Positions 1 through 8,599 of a stretch of 64,000 bases of DNA are shown here, one piece after another (position 1 is the stretch's first letter; the number at the start of each line of letters is the position of its first letter). The stretch lies in assembly GCF_004571025.1 (NCBI RefSeq), contig NZ_SPQT01000008.1, forward strand, positions 1 through 64,000, in the 5' to 3' direction. Below the pieces are notes generated by a model. That model was not told the DNA's origin, made no database searches, and worked only from the letters and a program-made list of their open reading frames with translations. This DNA comes from Bradyrhizobium niftali. Lineage in GTDB: Bacteria; Pseudomonadota; Alphaproteobacteria; Rhizobiales; Xanthobacteraceae. The position numbers were made by a program, and so were the translations under genes.

Positions 1-40
1 CCGGGACGACAGCGGAGTGTGTGGTCAGCGCGAACGCACC

Positions 41-1543
41 TCACCCGTAAACGAACGCCTTGTCGTCCAGATCCGTCTTCGGGATCTCGTCCTTCTCGGT
101 CCAGTAATCCTGGCTGTGCTGCCATTCCGGCTTGTCGCCGCGCTTGGGCAGAAGATTCATGTTGCGCATCATGTAGCCGGGATTGAAGTTTTCCGGATCG
201 ATCCAGGGCAGGATCGGCATGTTGTGGTCTTCGGGTCGCAAGCGTACCTCGACCTTCTTTTTGCCCTTCGCCTTCATGTGTCCGAGCAGGCGGCAGACGA
301 AATCGGCCACGAGGTCGACGCGCAACGTCCAGCTGGCACGGAAATAGCCGAACACCCAGACCATGTTCGGCACACCCGTGAACATCATGCCGCGATAGGT
401 GACGGTGTCGCCGAAGGCGAGCGGCTTGCCGTCGATCTCGACGGCAATGTCGCCCAGCGCCGCAAGGTTGAAGCCGGTCGCGGTCACGATGACATCGGCT
501 TCGAGCAGCTTGCCCGACTTGAGCTGGATGCCGTTCTCGACGAAACATTCGATCTCGTCGGTGACGACGGATGCCTTGCCGCTGGCGATGCCCTTGAACA
601 GGTCGGCATCCGGCACGAAGGCGATGCGCTGCCGCCACGGCCGGTAGCTCGGCGTAAAGTGTGTCTCGACGTCGTACTCCGGACCAAGAACCGCGCTGAT
701 CTGGCCGATCAGTTCCTTCTTCACCTGCTCGGGCTTCGACAGGCAGAGCTTTGTGAACGCATCCTGCTCGAACAATATCTTGCGGCGGACGATCTCGTGG
801 ATCCATTCCTCGTCGACCTGGAGCCGGCGCAACTCCTCCGCGATCTCGATGGCGTTGCGGCCGAGCCTGAAATAGGTCGGCGAACGCTGGAGCATGGTCA
901 CATGCGCGCATGTGTCGGCGATGTTCGGCACCAGCGTCGCCGCCGTCGCGCCCGAGCCGATCACGACCACCTTCTTGTTCGTGAGGTCGATGTCATCAGG
1001 CCAGGTCTGCGGATGGACGATGCGGCCCTTGAAGCGGTCCGTGCCCTTCCACTCCGGCGTGTAACCCTCGGAATGGCGATAATAGCCCTGGCACATCCAG
1101 AGGAAGTTTGCGGTGAAGATCTTTGCCTCACCGGTGTCGGTCGTTGTCGCCTCGATGGTCCAGAGATTCTGCTCGCTCGACCAGCTCGCGGAATTGATCT
1201 TGTGCTTATAGCGGATGTGCCGGGCGATATCGTTTTCGTCGATCACCTCGTTCATGTAGGCGAGGATTTCTTCGGCGGTTGCGATCGGCGGCCCGACCCA
1301 CGGCTTGAAGCTGTAGCCGAAAGTGTGGAGGTCGCTGTCCGAGCGAATTCCGGGATAGCGATGCGTGGTCCAGGTGCCGCCGAACGTCTCTTGCGTCTCC
1401 AGGATCACGTAGCTGGTGCCCGGAAGCTGCTTGGTGACGTGATAGGCGCTGCCGATGCCGGAGATGCCGGCACCGACGATCAGCACGTCGAAATGTTCAG
1501 AGGCCTGTTTGGTTGTGGCGTGACTGCGAACAGCGACATTCAT
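41..1543 (-). CDS. Flavin-containing (Baeyer-Villiger type) monooxygenase
   Basis: Predicted FAD- and NADPH-dependent monooxygenase of 500 aa that would insert oxygen into ketones or oxygenate a soft nucleophile in the cytoplasm. An N-terminal FAD Rossmann motif GAGISG (residues 24-29) is followed by FGGTW (about 54-58). The Baeyer-Villiger fingerprint FKGRIVHPQTWP is at 171-182, and a second nucleotide-binding motif VVVIGSGA at about 192-199. These together define class B flavoprotein monooxygenases. The ATG start at 1543 gives a full-length family member. It is monocistronic, with the protease gene downstream of its promoter region in the same orientation. The substrate cannot be read from the sequence. 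Confidence 0.88.
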   Translation of the reverse strand: MNVAVRSHATTKQASEHFDVLIVGAGISGIGSAYHVTKQLPGTSYVILETQETFGGTWTTHRYPGIRSDSDLHTFGYSFKPWVGPPIATAEEILAYMNEVIDENDIARHIRYKHKINSASWSSEQNLWTIEATTTDTGEAKIFTANFLWMCQGYYRHSEGYTPEWKGTDRFKGRIVHPQTWPDDIDLTNKKVVVIGSGATAATLVPNIADTCAHVTMLQRSPTYFRLGRNAIEIAEELRRLQVDEEWIHEIVRRKILFEQDAFTKLCLSKPEQVKKELIGQISAVLGPEYDVETHFTPSYRPWRQRIAFVPDADLFKGIASGKASVVTDEIECFVENGIQLKSGKLLEADVIVTATGFNLAALGDIAVEIDGKPLAFGDTVTYRGMMFTGVPNMVWVFGYFRASWTLRVDLVADFVCRLLGHMKAKGKKKVEVRLRPEDHNMPILPWIDPENFNPGYMMRNMNLLPKRGDKPEWQHSQDYWTEKDEIPKTDLDDKAFVYG

Positions 1544-1667
1544 TGTTGCTTCTATGCCTTGCTTGTCTTTTTGGCCGCCCTTGATGAGCGACGCGTTTCC
1601 TCCGCGACAGGCATGATCACCCGCCGCGCTTCCGCTTCAACATGGCACAGATCAAGTTGCGGTCAAA

Positions 1668-2426
1668 TCACAGCGCCGCACCCCAGCTCCGCGCGGTCTG
1701 CAAGATCCAGTCGCGGTAGAGCGTGAGCGGCGTGACGCCGGTCAGCCCGCCGCAGCCGGCGGCGCCGTTCGGCCCTGTGGACCAGCTGATGAGGCCGACG
1801 AGCACGGCGCCGTTCGGCTTGTCCTCGAACACGGGACCTCCGGAATCACCGGTGCAGGCGCCAATTCCGTCGCGAACACCGTTGGTTACGGGATCGACCA
1901 GCCGGATCTGAAGCGTGCCGGGCTGGCCGGTGACGACGAGGCCCGCGACGCGCGTCGCGCCGCCGCTCTTGCCGTCACCGCGCACGGTGACGCCGATGCC
2001 GGCGATGACGAAGCGGTTGCCGACCTGAATTGGAATATTCGGCATGCCGACCGGCACCGTCGATTTTCCCTTGAGTGGAATTTCCAGTTGCAGCAGCGCC
2101 ACGTCGGCGGTGGCGCGATGTGCCTGCATCGCCTGCATGTTGAAGCTTGGATGGATCGCGACGGTGCGGACGTTCAGCAATTGCGGCTGGCCGTCGGCGC
2201 CGCGATCGACGATCTTGTAGTCCGCGCCGGGCTGCACGCAGTGGGCGACGGTGAGCACGAGTCTTGGCGCGATCAGGCTGCCGGTGCAGAAATTGCCGCG
2301 TGAGCCGACGATGGTGACGACGGCACGCGCAACGCCATCGGCCTGCGGCGTGCCGCCGCCGACGATAGCACCGGCGGGCGTGGCGGGCAGCAGCGCAGCG
2401 ACGATGAGAATTGCAAGCTTCTTCAT
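1668..2426 (-). CDS. Secreted trypsin-like serine protease
   Basis: Chymotrypsin-fold (S1) endopeptidase of 252 aa, predicted to be exported. The start at 2426 is chosen because it opens directly onto a signal peptide (MKKLAILIV... ending near TPAGA), although the frame stays open far upstream. The catalytic triad is visible: His in TVAHC, Asp in TADVALLQLE and Ser in CTGDSGGPVF. Paired cysteines around the His and Ser sites suit a periplasmic or extracellular location. The gene is divergent from the HAD gene with about 100 bp between them. The target is unknown; bacterial homologues are usually degradative or processing enzymes. Confidence 0.85.
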   Translation of the reverse strand: MKKLAILIVAALLPATPAGAIVGGGTPQADGVARAVVTIVGSRGNFCTGSLIAPRLVLTVAHCVQPGADYKIVDRGADGQPQLLNVRTVAIHPSFNMQAMQAHRATADVALLQLEIPLKGKSTVPVGMPNIPIQVGNRFVIAGIGVTVRGDGKSGGATRVAGLVVTGQPGTLQIRLVDPVTNGVRDGIGACTGDSGGPVFEDKPNGAVLVGLISWSTGPNGAAGCGGLTGVTPLTLYRDWILQTARSWGAAL

Positions 2427-2528
2427 GGGAACACGCCTTGGCGGCGACCTTGGTGGGGTTGCTTCGGACTGGCCCTTGCCGATAGCGCATGCTAGCCGTC
2501 TTGGAAAGGAATTGACGAGGGCAGGACA

Positions 2529-3164
2529 TTGGCGATCGAGGCTGTGATCTTTGATTTTGGCGGCGTGCTGACGAGTTCGCCGTTCGAGGCGTTCGCGCGG
2601 TTCGAGACCGAGCGTGGACTGCCCATCGACATCATCCGGCGCACCAACGCCGCCAATCATCTGGAAAACGCCTGGGCCAGGTTCGAGCGCGCCGAGGTCG
2701 ACATCGACACCTTCGACACGCTGTTCGCGGAGGAGTCGCGCGCGCTCGGCGCGGAGGTGCGCGGCCGCGACGTGCTGCCGCTGCTTCAGGGCGATCTGCG
2801 TCCCGAGATGGTCGAAGCTTTGAAGCGCATCAAGGCCGGGCTCAAGACCGGCTGCATCACCAACAATCTGCCCGCCAACGCCATCGGCAGCATGACCGGG
2901 CGCTCGCTCTACATCGCCGAGGTGATGGTGCTGTTCGACCACGTCATCGAGTCCGCCAAGATCGGCCTGCGCAAACCCGACCCACGCATTTACAAGATGA
3001 TGGTCGAGACGCTGAAGGTCGATCCAAGGAATTGCGTCTATCTCGACGATCTCGGCGTCAATCTGAAACCCGCGCGTGAGATGGGCATGACCACCATCAA
3101 GGTCACCAGCGGCGCCCAGGCGATCGCCGAGCTCGAGAAGGCGACAGGGCTGAAGCTCTCCTAG
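2529..3164 (+). CDS. HAD-superfamily hydrolase
   Basis: Soluble 211-aa hydrolase of the haloacid dehalogenase superfamily. Motif I is VIFDFGGVLTSS near the N-terminus, where the second Asp position is replaced by the FDFGGV form common in the YihX/epoxide-hydrolase-domain-like subgroup. The motif III Lys lies in SAKIGLRKPDP and motif IV is VYLDDLGVN. A TTG start at 2529 is preceded by a purine-rich stretch (GAGGGCAGG), and no closer ATG exists. The substrate is unknown; relatives dephosphorylate small metabolites. It is a single gene followed by two families of palindromic repeats. Confidence 0.8.
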   Translation: MAIEAVIFDFGGVLTSSPFEAFARFETERGLPIDIIRRTNAANHLENAWARFERAEVDIDTFDTLFAEESRALGAEVRGRDVLPLLQGDLRPEMVEALKRIKAGLKTGCITNNLPANAIGSMTGRSLYIAEVMVLFDHVIESAKIGLRKPDPRIYKMMVETLKVDPRNCVYLDDLGVNLKPAREMGMTTIKVTSGAQAIAELEKATGLKLS

Positions 3165-3178
3165 GCGCGCTGCCAATT

Positions 3179-3283
3179 CCTCATCCAGAGGAGCGCGCTT
3201 TGCGCGCGTCTCGAAGGATGAAGGCCCGGCTGGTGCCCCTCGCCCTTCGAGACGCCGCGTAGGCGCGGCTCCTCAGGGTGAGG
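3179..3283. repeat. Intergenic palindromic repeat (CCTCATCC...GGTGAGG family)
   Basis: Imperfect long inverted repeat. The left arm begins CCTCATCCAGAGGAGC and the right arm ends GCTCCTCAGGGTGAGG, with an inner arm around GTCTCGAAGG / CCTTCGAGAC. It lies directly after the HAD gene and could form a large cruciform or RNA hairpin. Confidence 0.7.
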
Positions 3284-3317
3284 GAGAGAGGTCGGTGCAC
3301 GCCGCTTCAACAGAAGC

Positions 3318-3394
3318 GTCATTGCGAGCGCAGCGAAGCAATCCAGAACCCACCGCAGAGACAGTCTGGATTGCTTCGCTGCGCTCGCAATGAC
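3318..3394. repeat. Intergenic palindromic repeat (GTCATTGCGAGC family)
   Basis: Near-perfect inverted repeat with arms of about 29 nt (3318-3346 and 3366-3394, GTCATTGCGAGCGCAGCGAA and its complement) around a 19-nt loop. A partial copy of the same arm occurs at about 13588-13603. It sits between the convergent 3' ends of the HAD gene and mtnA, so it may also act as a bidirectional transcript end. Confidence 0.75.
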
Positions 3395-3425
3395 GAGATC
3401 GGGGCGACTGTCTTCGTGAAACGCC

Positions 3426-4532
3426 CTACTCCGCCGCGGCGGCGATCCGCTCGGGAAACGCGGCTGCGAGCGAGGCGCGGTCGGGCTTCAGCACACCGCG
3501 CTCGGTGATGAGACCGGTGACGAGGCGAGCAGGCGTCACGTCAAACGCGTAATTCGCGACCGGCGAGTTCTCGGGCACGATGCGCACCGTCTCCAACCGG
3601 CCGTCGGCGGTGCGGCCGGTCATATCGGTGACCTCCACGCCGCTGCGCTGCTCGATCGGGATGTCGCGGATGCCGTCATGGACGGCGAAATCGATCGTCG
3701 GCGACGGCAGCGCGACGTAGAACGGCACGCCGTTGTCATGCGCGGCGAGCGCCTTGAGATACGTGCCGATCTTGTTGCAAACGTCGCCATTGGCGGCGAC
3801 GCGATCGGTGCCGACGATGGCGAGATCGACCATGCCGTGCTGCATCAGATGGCCGCCGGTGTTGTCGGGGATTACCGTGTGCGGCACGCCGTGATGGCCG
3901 AGCTCCCAGGCCGTGAGCGAGGCCCCTTGGTTACGCGGCCGCGTCTCGTCGACCCAGACATGGATCTTGATGCCGCGCTCATGCGCCAGATAGATCGGTG
4001 CCGTCGCCGTGCCCCAATCGACGGTCGCAAGCCAGCCGGCATTGCAATGGGTCAGCACGTTGACTGTCTCGCCCGCCTTCTTCGCCGCGATCGCCTCGAT
4101 CAGCGCCAGGCCGTTGGCGGCGATGCCGCGGTTGATCTCGACGTCCTGCTCGACGATCTCATCGGCGCGCGCATAGGCCGCCTCCGCCCGCTCAACGGGA
4201 TCGATCGGCGCGAGCGTCGCACGCATCTCGTCCAGGGCCCATTTCAGATTGATTGCGGTCGGGCGTGCCACGACGAGCGTCTCGTAGGCGCGCTTCAGGC
4301 CGGCATCGGAAGCGTCCTCGCGCATCGCAAGCGCCATGCCGTAGGCCGCGGTGGCACCGATCAGCGGCGCGCCGCGCACCAGCATGTCGCGGATGGCCAC
4401 TGCCGCGTCGTCGCAGGAGGTCAGGCGCGCGACAACGAACTCATGGGGCAGCCGGCGCTGGTCGATCGCGCCGACCGACCAGCCGTCGCGCTCACGCCAG
4501 ATGCTGCGGAAATGCTTGCCGTCGACCTTCAT
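3426..4532 (-). CDS. mtnA: Methylthioribose-1-phosphate isomerase
   Basis: Converts 5-methylthioribose 1-phosphate to 5-methylthioribulose 1-phosphate in methylthioadenosine salvage. It has 368 aa, full length for the family, which shares the eIF2B-alpha/beta/delta fold. Family motifs include RGAPLIGATAAYG, LTHCNAGWLATVDWGTA, the substrate-site segment RPRNQGASLTAWEL, and GTDRVAANGDVCNKIGTY. The start codon lies 18 bp after the mtnP stop, so the two form an operon with mtnP first. No mtnB, mtnC, mtnD or mtnK gene is present in this window. Confidence 0.95.
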   Translation of the reverse strand: MKVDGKHFRSIWRERDGWSVGAIDQRRLPHEFVVARLTSCDDAAVAIRDMLVRGAPLIGATAAYGMALAMREDASDAGLKRAYETLVVARPTAINLKWALDEMRATLAPIDPVERAEAAYARADEIVEQDVEINRGIAANGLALIEAIAAKKAGETVNVLTHCNAGWLATVDWGTATAPIYLAHERGIKIHVWVDETRPRNQGASLTAWELGHHGVPHTVIPDNTGGHLMQHGMVDLAIVGTDRVAANGDVCNKIGTYLKALAAHDNGVPFYVALPSPTIDFAVHDGIRDIPIEQRSGVEVTDMTGRTADGRLETVRIVPENSPVANYAFDVTPARLVTGLITERGVLKPDRASLAAAFPERIAAAAE

Positions 4533-4550
4533 GGCTTTCTGCCTTTCGTC

Positions 4551-5426
4551 TCACCCACGCAGCACGCGCCCTGCCACCGCATCGAGCTTCTTCAAAAGCT
4601 CGGGATCACGCGCCTCGGGCGCGGTGATCAGCGCGGTATCGAGCGCGCGATCCGAACCGATCGGGCACGGCTCATGCTCACGCGGAAAGTCTTGCGCCAG
4701 CCGCGCCACCAGCGCCTTCGCCTTGTCGGCATTCGAGGTCAGCACGCGAATGATGTCCTGCACGGTGACGGCGTCGTGGTCGGGATGCCAGCAGTCGAAA
4801 TCCGTCACCATCGCCACCGTGGCGTAGCAGAGCTCCGCTTCGCGCGCGAGCTTCGCCTCGGGCATGTTGGTCATGCCGATCACGGAATAGCCAAGGGTCT
4901 TGTAGGTCATGCTCTCCGCAAGGGTCGAGAACTGCGGCCCTTCCATGCAGACATAGGTGCCGCCGCGCGCGATTGCGATGCCCTCGGCCTCGGCGGCCGC
5001 GGCGAGATGGATGCGCAGCCGCGGCGAGACCGGATGGGCCATCGACACATGCGCGACGCAGCCGTGGCCGAAGAACGAGCTCTCGCGCTTGTGGGTGCGG
5101 TCGACGAATTGATCGACCAGCACGAAGGTGCCGGGCGGCATCTCTTCCTTGAACGAGCCGCAGGCCGACAGCGAGATCAGGTCGGTGACACCGGCCCGCT
5201 TCAGGGCGTCGATATTGGCGCGATAATTGATGTCGGAGGGCGACAGCCTGTGGCCCTTGTCGTGCCGCGGCAGGAACACGATCGGCAGGCCTGCGATGGT
5301 CCCGCGCCGCAGGGGCGCCGACGGCTCGCCCCACGGGCTCTTGATCACCTCTTCGCGCGCACCCTCGAGGCCCGGCAGGTCATAGATGCCGGAGCCGCCG
5401 ATGATGCCCAATACCGCCTGCGTCAT
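4551..5426 (-). CDS. mtnP: S-methyl-5'-thioadenosine phosphorylase
   Basis: Phosphorolyses methylthioadenosine, a by-product of polyamine and homoserine-lactone synthesis, to adenine and 5-methylthioribose 1-phosphate, the substrate of the downstream mtnA product. The 291-aa protein starts with IIGGSGIYDLPG and contains FLPRHDKGHRLSPSDINYRA and a VCMEGPQFSTLAES segment typical of the MTAP branch of purine nucleoside phosphorylases. First gene of the mtnP-mtnA operon. A large perfect palindrome lies upstream, between it and the carrier-protein gene. Confidence 0.95.
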   Translation of the reverse strand: MTQAVLGIIGGSGIYDLPGLEGAREEVIKSPWGEPSAPLRRGTIAGLPIVFLPRHDKGHRLSPSDINYRANIDALKRAGVTDLISLSACGSFKEEMPPGTFVLVDQFVDRTHKRESSFFGHGCVAHVSMAHPVSPRLRIHLAAAAEAEGIAIARGGTYVCMEGPQFSTLAESMTYKTLGYSVIGMTNMPEAKLAREAELCYATVAMVTDFDCWHPDHDAVTVQDIIRVLTSNADKAKALVARLAQDFPREHEPCPIGSDRALDTALITAPEARDPELLKKLDAVAGRVLRG

Positions 5427-5546
5427 GCCTGTTCCACCCTGTCTGCTCCATGCGACATGGTTAAGCTATGCCAGTTTTGCGGCGGTTTTGGAACGGGGGT
5501 GGGGGTGGTGCTGTGACGAGCGTGAGGCGCTCGTAACACGTTCGGT

Positions 5547-5590
5547 GTCGTCCCGGCCTAGTGCGCAATTGCGCACTAGGCCGGGACGAC
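5547..5590. repeat. Perfect 44-bp palindrome
   Basis: Both 22-nt arms match without a mismatch or spacer. The left arm starts GTCGTCCCGGCC and the centre is GCGCAATTGCGC. A second hairpin (ACGAGCG...CGCTCGT, 5516-5534) lies beside it. It separates the carrier-protein gene from mtnP, both on the minus strand, so it may end the carrier-protein transcript. The outer arms match the GTCGTCCCGG repeat family found elsewhere in the window. Confidence 0.85.
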
Positions 5591-5615
5591 ATTGGGGAGA
5601 CACCTGTGCGTTTAA

Positions 5616-5888
5616 CTAAGCCGCGGTCGCCGGCTGCAATTGGGTCATCACCATCCGCTCCAGCGTCTCGACGGACTGGAAATTCTCCGGCGTGATCTCC
5701 GACTGCGGAATGGTGAAGTCGAACTCGGCTTCGACGCCGAGCATCAGGTTGACCATGTCCATCGAGGTCAGGCCGACGTCGACGAGCTTTGCCGACGACG
5801 TGACGTCCGCGGCGAGCGCGTTCTGTTCGAGGATGCCCTTCACCAGCTTGATGATGCGATTGCGCACGTCGGTATTGAAGGCCTGCAT
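5616..5888 (-). CDS. Acyl/aminoacyl carrier protein
   Basis: Small acidic carrier protein (90 aa from the ATG at 5888) with a predicted phosphopantetheine attachment Ser42 in VDVGLTSMDMVNLM. A TTG six bases upstream is a possible alternative start; GGGAA upstream suits the ATG. It is divergent from the dehydrogenase-ligase genes and close enough to share a control region. Carrier proteins beside truncated seryl-tRNA-synthetase-like ligases are known to accept glycine or alanine as a thioester on the phosphopantetheine arm, and that is the inferred role here. A function in bulk fatty acid synthesis is unlikely, because no fab gene is near. Confidence 0.85.
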   Translation of the reverse strand: MQAFNTDVRNRIIKLVKGILEQNALAADVTSSAKLVDVGLTSMDMVNLMLGVEAEFDFTIPQSEITPENFQSVETLERMVMTQLQPATAA

Positions 5889-6241
5889 CGGCAAATTCCC
5901 GTTTGTCTAGTCGGACCGGACTGCCGCCTACGATGGGCAGGGACGGCCGATCTCGCAATGGCCGGCACCATTACTTCGCGTTTCTTAGTAAACGATGACT
6001 CAGATTGTCTGGAATCCCGGCATCTTCCAGATCCCTAACGCGATCGCGGAAATTCCGACCATGCCAACAACCGGCCCTTAACTGTTCGTTCGGAATTTGG
6101 CTTTGTTTACCCTGTATTTCATCGACGAATTTGAATTAAATCCGTAGCCTCGTCTCACAAGCAAAGATGGTCGGAGGATCGCTTACACGGCATCGCGAAT
6201 GATGCCGGCGATCTCGAACGGCAAACCGGAGGCGGACGAGC
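5889..6241. promoter_or_regulatory. Divergent control region of the carrier-protein locus
   Basis: 353 bp between the carrier-protein gene (minus strand) and the acyl-CoA dehydrogenase gene (plus strand). The middle is AT-rich compared with the flanks (around 6060-6150), as expected for promoters, and a GGAGG Shine-Dalgarno sequence at 6228-6232 precedes the dehydrogenase ATG. I see no convincing operator or additional gene. Confidence 0.5.
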
Positions 6242-7459
6242 ATGAACGTGCGTGAAGCAGTTCTCACTGTCGACGAAACGCAGACGAGCCTCCTCGAGCA
6301 GGGTCCCTCCCTGATCGAGCGCGCCACCCGAACCGCTGCAGCGGCAGCGGCCGACGCCGACGGGGTCGATCGCGACGCCCGCTTCCCGCACAAGGCCTTC
6401 GACGTCGCGCGTGAGCAGAAATTGCTCGGCGTCATGATCCCGGTCGAGTTCGGGGGCTTCGGCGCCTCGATCTACGACGTCACCGATATCTGCTACACGC
6501 TCGGGCGGGCCTGCGCCTCGACCGCGATGATCTACGCAATGCACCAGACCAAGGTCGCCTGCGTCGTCAGGCACGGCCACGGCATTCCCTGGATGGAAAC
6601 CATGATGCGGCGGGTCGCCCGCGACCAGTGGCTGCTCGCCTCCTCCACCACGGAAGGCCAGAACGGCGGCAACATCCGCGCCAGCGCCGCCGCCGTCGAC
6701 GTCGCCGGCGACACCGTCTCGCTGCTGCGCGACGCCACCGTGATCTCCTACGGCGCCGAGGCCGACGGCCTCGTCACCATCGCCCGCCGCGCCACCGACG
6801 CCGCCGCCTCCGACCAGGTGCTGCTGGCGCTCGCCAAGGACGATTACTCGCTGAAGCGGACGCTGGGCTGGGAAACGCTCGGCATGCGCGGCACCTGCTC
6901 CACCGGTTTCGAGCTGAAGGTCGACTGCCCGTCCGACCGTGTCTTCCCGGAAGCCTACGACAAGATCCATGCCCAGACGATGACGCCGTTTGCGCATCTG
7001 TGCTGGTCCTCGGCCTGGGCCGGCATTGCCGCCGCGGCCGTGACGCGCGCGCAGGCCTTCATCCGCAAGGCGGCCCGCAGCTCCGGCGGCCAGATGCCGC
7101 CGGCGGCTGCGCATTTCACGGCAGCGAAGATGTCGCTGGCAAAGCTGCGCGCGCTGATCGCTGCCAATATCGACGCCTTCGCCCGTGCCGAGCACGACGA
7201 GCGCGCGCTCGGCTCGCTCGACTTCCAGTCGTCGATCACCCTTCTGAAGGTGCAGGCTTCCGAACTCGCGGTCGAGACCGTGATGCATGCGATGCGCACC
7301 GCGGGTCTTTCCGGCTACCGCAACGACGGCGAATTCACCATGGGCCGTCACCTGCGCGACGTGCTGTCGTCGCCGATCATGATCAACAACGACCGTATTC
7401 TGGCCAACGCCGCGACCGCGACGCTGATGAGCGGCATTCCGGCGAGCCTTCGGGACTGA
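6242..7459 (+). CDS. Acyl-CoA dehydrogenase family flavoenzyme
   Basis: 405-aa flavoprotein of the acyl-CoA dehydrogenase fold: an N-terminal helical part, a central beta domain (STTEGQNGGNIR, about 138-149, to GMRGTCSTGFEL) and a C-terminal helical bundle. ATG at 6242 with GGAGG ten bases upstream. The family oxidises the alpha-beta bond of an acyl thioester and passes electrons to ETF. The position between a carrier protein and an amino acid:carrier protein ligase suggests that the substrate here may be carrier-bound rather than a CoA ester. I could not assign the catalytic base with confidence. It probably forms an operon with the ligase 64 bp downstream. Confidence 0.88.
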   Translation: MNVREAVLTVDETQTSLLEQGPSLIERATRTAAAAAADADGVDRDARFPHKAFDVAREQKLLGVMIPVEFGGFGASIYDVTDICYTLGRACASTAMIYAMHQTKVACVVRHGHGIPWMETMMRRVARDQWLLASSTTEGQNGGNIRASAAAVDVAGDTVSLLRDATVISYGAEADGLVTIARRATDAAASDQVLLALAKDDYSLKRTLGWETLGMRGTCSTGFELKVDCPSDRVFPEAYDKIHAQTMTPFAHLCWSSAWAGIAAAAVTRAQAFIRKAARSSGGQMPPAAAHFTAAKMSLAKLRALIAANIDAFARAEHDERALGSLDFQSSITLLKVQASELAVETVMHAMRTAGLSGYRNDGEFTMGRHLRDVLSSPIMINNDRILANAATATLMSGIPASLRD

Positions 7460-7523
7460 CAAGCTTTCGAGACTGACGTGCCTTCGCCCAATAAGAATAA
7501 TTTCAGATAGCAGGAAGTCGAAT

Positions 7524-8504
7524 ATGAACATTGCTGTTCTCCCCAACTCGCCTGACACCGCGCCGCAAATCTCGGATCCGCTCGATCATCTCGCCGACAA
7601 GCTGTTCCACAGCATGGGCTCGGACGGCGTCTATGCCCGCACCGCGCTCTATGAGGGCATCGTCGAGCGGCTCGCCGCGCTGATCACCAGCCATCGCGAA
7701 GCCGGCACCGAAGCGCTGCGCTTTCCACCGGTGATGAGCCGCGCCCAGCTCGAGAAGTCGGGCTATCTCAAGAGCTTTCCGAACCTGCTCGGCTGCGTCT
7801 GCGGCCTGCACGGCACCGAACGCGAGATCAACGCCGCGGTCAGCCGCTTCGACGCCGGCGGCGACTGGACCACGTCGCTCTCGCCGGCCGACCTCGTGCT
7901 GTCGCCGGCCGCCTGCTACCCCGTCTATCCGATCGCGGCGAGCCGCGGACCCTTGCCGAAGGGCGGTCTCCGCTTCGACGTCGCCGCGGACTGCTTCCGC
8001 CGCGAGCCGTCGAAACATCTCGACCGGCTGCAATCGTTCCGGATGCGCGAATATGTCTGCATCGGCACACCCGATGACGTTTCCGATTTCCGCGAGCGCT
8101 GGATGGTTCGTGCGCAGGCGATCGCCAGCGATCTCGGCCTGACCTTCCGCGTCGACTATGCCAGCGACCCCTTCTTCGGCCGCGTCGGCCAGATGAAGGC
8201 GGTGAGCCAGAAGCAGCAGCAGCTCAAGTTCGAGCTCCTGATCCCGCTGCGCTCGGAAGAGCAGCCGACCGCCTGCATGAGCTTCAACTATCACCGCGAG
8301 CATTTCGGCACCACCTGGGGCATCCAGGACGCCAATGGCGAACCGGCCCACACCGGCTGCGTCGCCTTCGGGATGGACCGGCTTGCGGTCGCGATGTTCC
8401 ACACCCACGGCACAGACCTTTCGGCCTGGCCCGCCAAGGTGCGGGACATCCTCGGCCTGCAGCCGCATGTCGCGGCCGATGCCCATGGCGAGGGCTGGCG
8501 CTAG
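7524..8504 (+). CDS. Amino acid--[carrier protein] ligase (SerRS-like)
   Basis: Class II aminoacyl-tRNA-synthetase homologue of 326 aa that lacks the tRNA-binding arm. Such enzymes adenylate glycine or alanine and load it onto the phosphopantetheine of a carrier protein instead of tRNA. The active-site zinc ligands recalled from the characterised Bradyrhizobium enzyme fall at the same numbers here: Cys131 (in SPAACYPVYP), Glu176 (SFRMREYVCIG) and Cys279 (AHTGCVAFGMDR). Class II motif 2 (DCFRREPSK...FRMREY) and motif 3 (GMDRLAVAMF) are visible. ATG preceded by AGGAAG. The partner is most likely the carrier protein encoded at 5616-5888. The fate of the aminoacyl thioester is not known to me. 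Confidence 0.93.
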   Translation: MNIAVLPNSPDTAPQISDPLDHLADKLFHSMGSDGVYARTALYEGIVERLAALITSHREAGTEALRFPPVMSRAQLEKSGYLKSFPNLLGCVCGLHGTEREINAAVSRFDAGGDWTTSLSPADLVLSPAACYPVYPIAASRGPLPKGGLRFDVAADCFRREPSKHLDRLQSFRMREYVCIGTPDDVSDFRERWMVRAQAIASDLGLTFRVDYASDPFFGRVGQMKAVSQKQQQLKFELLIPLRSEEQPTACMSFNYHREHFGTTWGIQDANGEPAHTGCVAFGMDRLAVAMFHTHGTDLSAWPAKVRDILGLQPHVAADAHGEGWR

Positions 8505-8551
8505 AGCATGATCCGGAAAAGTGCGAAGCGGTTTTCCGAAAAGATCATGCT
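8505..8551. repeat. Rhizobial palindrome (AGCATGATCCGGAAAAGTG family)
   Basis: 47-bp element starting right after the ligase stop. Outer arms AGCATGATC and GATCATGCT are perfect complements, with an inner CCGGAAAA...TTTTCCG arm. This sequence type is scattered through Rhizobiales genomes. In this position it can form an RNA hairpin between the ligase and GNAT-like genes and could lower expression of the downstream gene. Confidence 0.75.
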
Positions 8552-8599
8552 GAGACGATAGACCAAACGAGGCCTGCCATTTCCACGGGTAAGACGAGC

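Noticed and set aside
17..1726. Long open frame on the plus strand across the Baeyer-Villiger monooxygenase gene
   Set aside because: It mirrors the real gene; the translated product is Arg/Asp/His-rich with no domain, and the minus-strand frame has all family motifs.
1668..3176. 502-residue frame that would fuse a leader to the serine protease
   Set aside because: The first 250 residues run antisense to the HAD gene and have no fold; a clean signal peptide starts at 2426.
3678..5516. 612-residue plus-strand frame opposite mtnA and mtnP
   Set aside because: No domain, composition typical of an antisense frame; both real genes are well recognised.
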